From Balanoglossus misakiensis (taxonomy: Eukaryota; Hemichordata), in contig CM082582.2 of assembly GCA_040954595.2 (NCBI GenBank), forward strand, positions 7,378,001 through 7,442,000: 64,000 nt of DNA, read 5' to 3'. Position numbers and translations under genes: made by a program. Position 1 is the stretch's first letter, and each line of letters starts with the position of its first letter. Below are positions 62,122 to 64,000 of this stretch, in pieces. The notes beneath the pieces are model-generated. The model was not told the origin of the DNA. It made no database searches and was given only the letters and a program-made list of their open reading frames with translations.

Positions 62122-64000
62122 GTGAGTGAACAAGCATTTTCAATTATTTGATCGAAATGCGAATAATAAGTGATGTAGATCTTAATTAGGTGATACTGAT
62201 AATTGCTTTCTTTCCCCAATTTTATTTCCAGTTAGAATATTTCTCTCTGAGACATACAATCAACCATTTGAAAGTGCGAATTTGACATTACTAGATAAAT
62301 ACACATAGGAAATGCATCATCATGAAAATTCTGCATTATAAAAATAATTTTGGTTTTTGATCATATTAATATTTAAAACACGCGATTGGACTTTTTAATG
62401 CCAGAACCAGGACAAATTACCTTAATTTGTGGGAAAAAAATTCAGCTGCTGATGTTGGATGTCTTCAGGCAGAATATTACACGCCTACCGGTTGATTCAT
62501 GTTTACATTGCTGACGAATAAAAGGTAGCAGTATAATACTCTTGACAATGTAACACTGGAAATGCAACATAGTGGCAGTGCTTGTATTTTCATCATCATT
62601 ATTTGTAATTGGGTGTGAATTGGAATAGAACATCAATGCCGGTTTTAGATTGTAGCCTTCAATTGGAAGTGTGGAAACTCATTTTGAGAATCGATATGAT
62701 TGTCTTGTTACAGTAATTTGCGAGTCCCATCAGACGCAAAGTGATGAAACTTTAATATCATTCATCTGAATAATTAGCCGGGTCTACATATCAAGGCGGT
62801 GAAAAGATCAGACCTTTTAGCACAGTGCCATCAATCATGTTCGAATTTTAATAATTTGTTCAACATCAGTTGATACCAGTGAAGTAAAACATATCAATAA
62901 TTTGAAGTGAAATTAACGCCCCTGCAGACTTCCATTGAAATTAACAAGAACACTTGCATAAAAGAGAAATGGACTCCATCATAGAAGCATACTTCGAATT
63001 ATGATAGCCATCGATTATTTTTTAATGTAAACAAATTCATGTTGAGTTAAAATGCATAAATTGTCAAAAGATTACCAGAATTCAATAAAACAAGCATTTA
63101 GAGGTGTAGGTTATTAATTTTTATTATGGGTAGTGTTATATTTTTCTAAATGTAAAACCTTGGCATTTTACTTTCAGATTCTTTGAAATGTAGTGAAAAG
63201 CTATTTCTGTACATACACCACAGCGCTTTTCTTGAAAAAAAATGGCTGCAATTATATTCCGAGTCGTTTTGCTGTAAATAGGAATATTGGATAACAGTTG
63301 GAGTTCGCATGGCTTGTGGCCATTACTGTCACATGACGTATCGAGCAACATCTGCAATAATGGTGTCTCTCCTGTCTGAGTCGGTGATCACTGAGTGCAT
63401 CATTAAGCGGCATTTTTCCAGTTATCCGCCTACATCCTATTATATTCCCGAAAGCCGGTTAAGCATCTGGGATACAAAACCCAAGGAAGACGGATTAGAT
63501 TTCGTGCGACTCTGTGGCAGCATGGGCAGGTGTTAATTATAATTTTGTTCCCCCGGAGAGATTTCCAGTTTTTTACATTGCCAATTTTCGACTTTATTTT
63601 AATGTTTCCCCCTTCAGGTTAACCATTTGTTATCCAGAATAAGTAATACAGTCTAGATTCCTTGTGATATAGCATGGCGAACCCTCAATGACTTGTATAC
63701 ACTGTGTGTGCAAAAGCCACAGCTGAACCAATATTTCGCGCCAACATTGTATAATGGAGTCGAGTTATATTGTAATAATCATACAATGTACATTTGAGAG
63801 GCTATCCCACATCACTTTGTTATTTGATAGTAGTGTTGAAGTGAAATATTTATCAATAGGTGTTCTGTGAATATTTAAAGGTATATACCGGCTCCCTAGT
63901 GCGAATTTATCCACATTTAATACATGTACCCTGGGAAGTGAAGATCTAGGTGCTAGACAGTTTTCTAGTAACCATGGATCTACCCACTTAAAGATTTTCA
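62122..64000 (+). other. Intron 1 of the CMTM-like gene (continues past the window)
   Basis: Almost 1.9 kb of AT-rich DNA with no matching MARVEL exon. A 75-codon ORF at 63309-63536 is not similar to any family I know. No repeat or RNA stands out. Confidence 0.6.

Noticed and set aside
1-64000. CRISPR arrays, bacterial operons, rRNA or tRNA genes, and intact retroelements
   Set aside because: None seen: no regularly spaced repeats, no clover-leaf candidates and no reverse transcriptase or integrase reading frames.

Overview
The window is a stretch of animal nuclear genome, about 40% GC, with spliced genes, GT-AG introns of 0.1-19 kb and many simple repeats. The proteins resemble vertebrate ones closely: the MTSS IMD domain and VAC14 align almost without gaps to the human proteins as I remember them. 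Only one MTSS-type gene is seen, where vertebrates have two. This suggests an invertebrate deuterostome (amphioxus- or hemichordate-like) or another slowly evolving marine invertebrate. The sequence alone does not fix the species.

Layout, left to right. (1) 1-1838, plus strand: the 3' part of a docking-protein-like gene with two YxxM motifs at its C-terminus. (2) 4180-8655, plus strand: a complete four-exon DOK/IRS-like adaptor (921 aa) with a PH domain, an IRS-type PTB domain and a long disordered tail carrying two CxxCGTN motifs. It is probably a tandem relative of gene 1. (3) 8656-12931: tail-to-tail intergenic DNA. (4) 12932-42833, minus strand: an MTSS1/MTSS2 homologue (875 aa, 14 coding exons) with an N-terminal IMD domain, a 17-residue polyQ run and a C-terminal WH2 motif. 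Its IMD is split by a 19.4-kb intron. Intron 12 holds a decayed fragment of a HUWE1-type HECT domain. (5) 42834-50485: intergenic, AT-rich. (6) 50486-61089, minus strand: a complete VAC14 homologue (719 aa, 17 coding exons) with two apparent U12-type introns. (7) 61090-61944: an 855-bp divergent promoter region. (8) 61945 onward, plus strand: the first coding exon of a probable MARVEL/CMTM-like membrane protein that runs out of the window.

All exon junctions given here were joined by hand. In genes 2, 4 and 6 they keep a single open frame from ATG to stop (2766, 2628 and 2160 nt). MTSS proteins bend plasma membrane and bind actin, VAC14 scaffolds the PIKfyve-FIG4 complex that makes PI(3,5)P2, DOK/IRS proteins dock on receptor tyrosine kinases, and CMTM proteins are membrane tetraspans. 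They are unlikely to form one pathway. The interest of the arrangement is the conserved MTSS-VAC14 neighbourhood, which also exists on human chromosome 16q.
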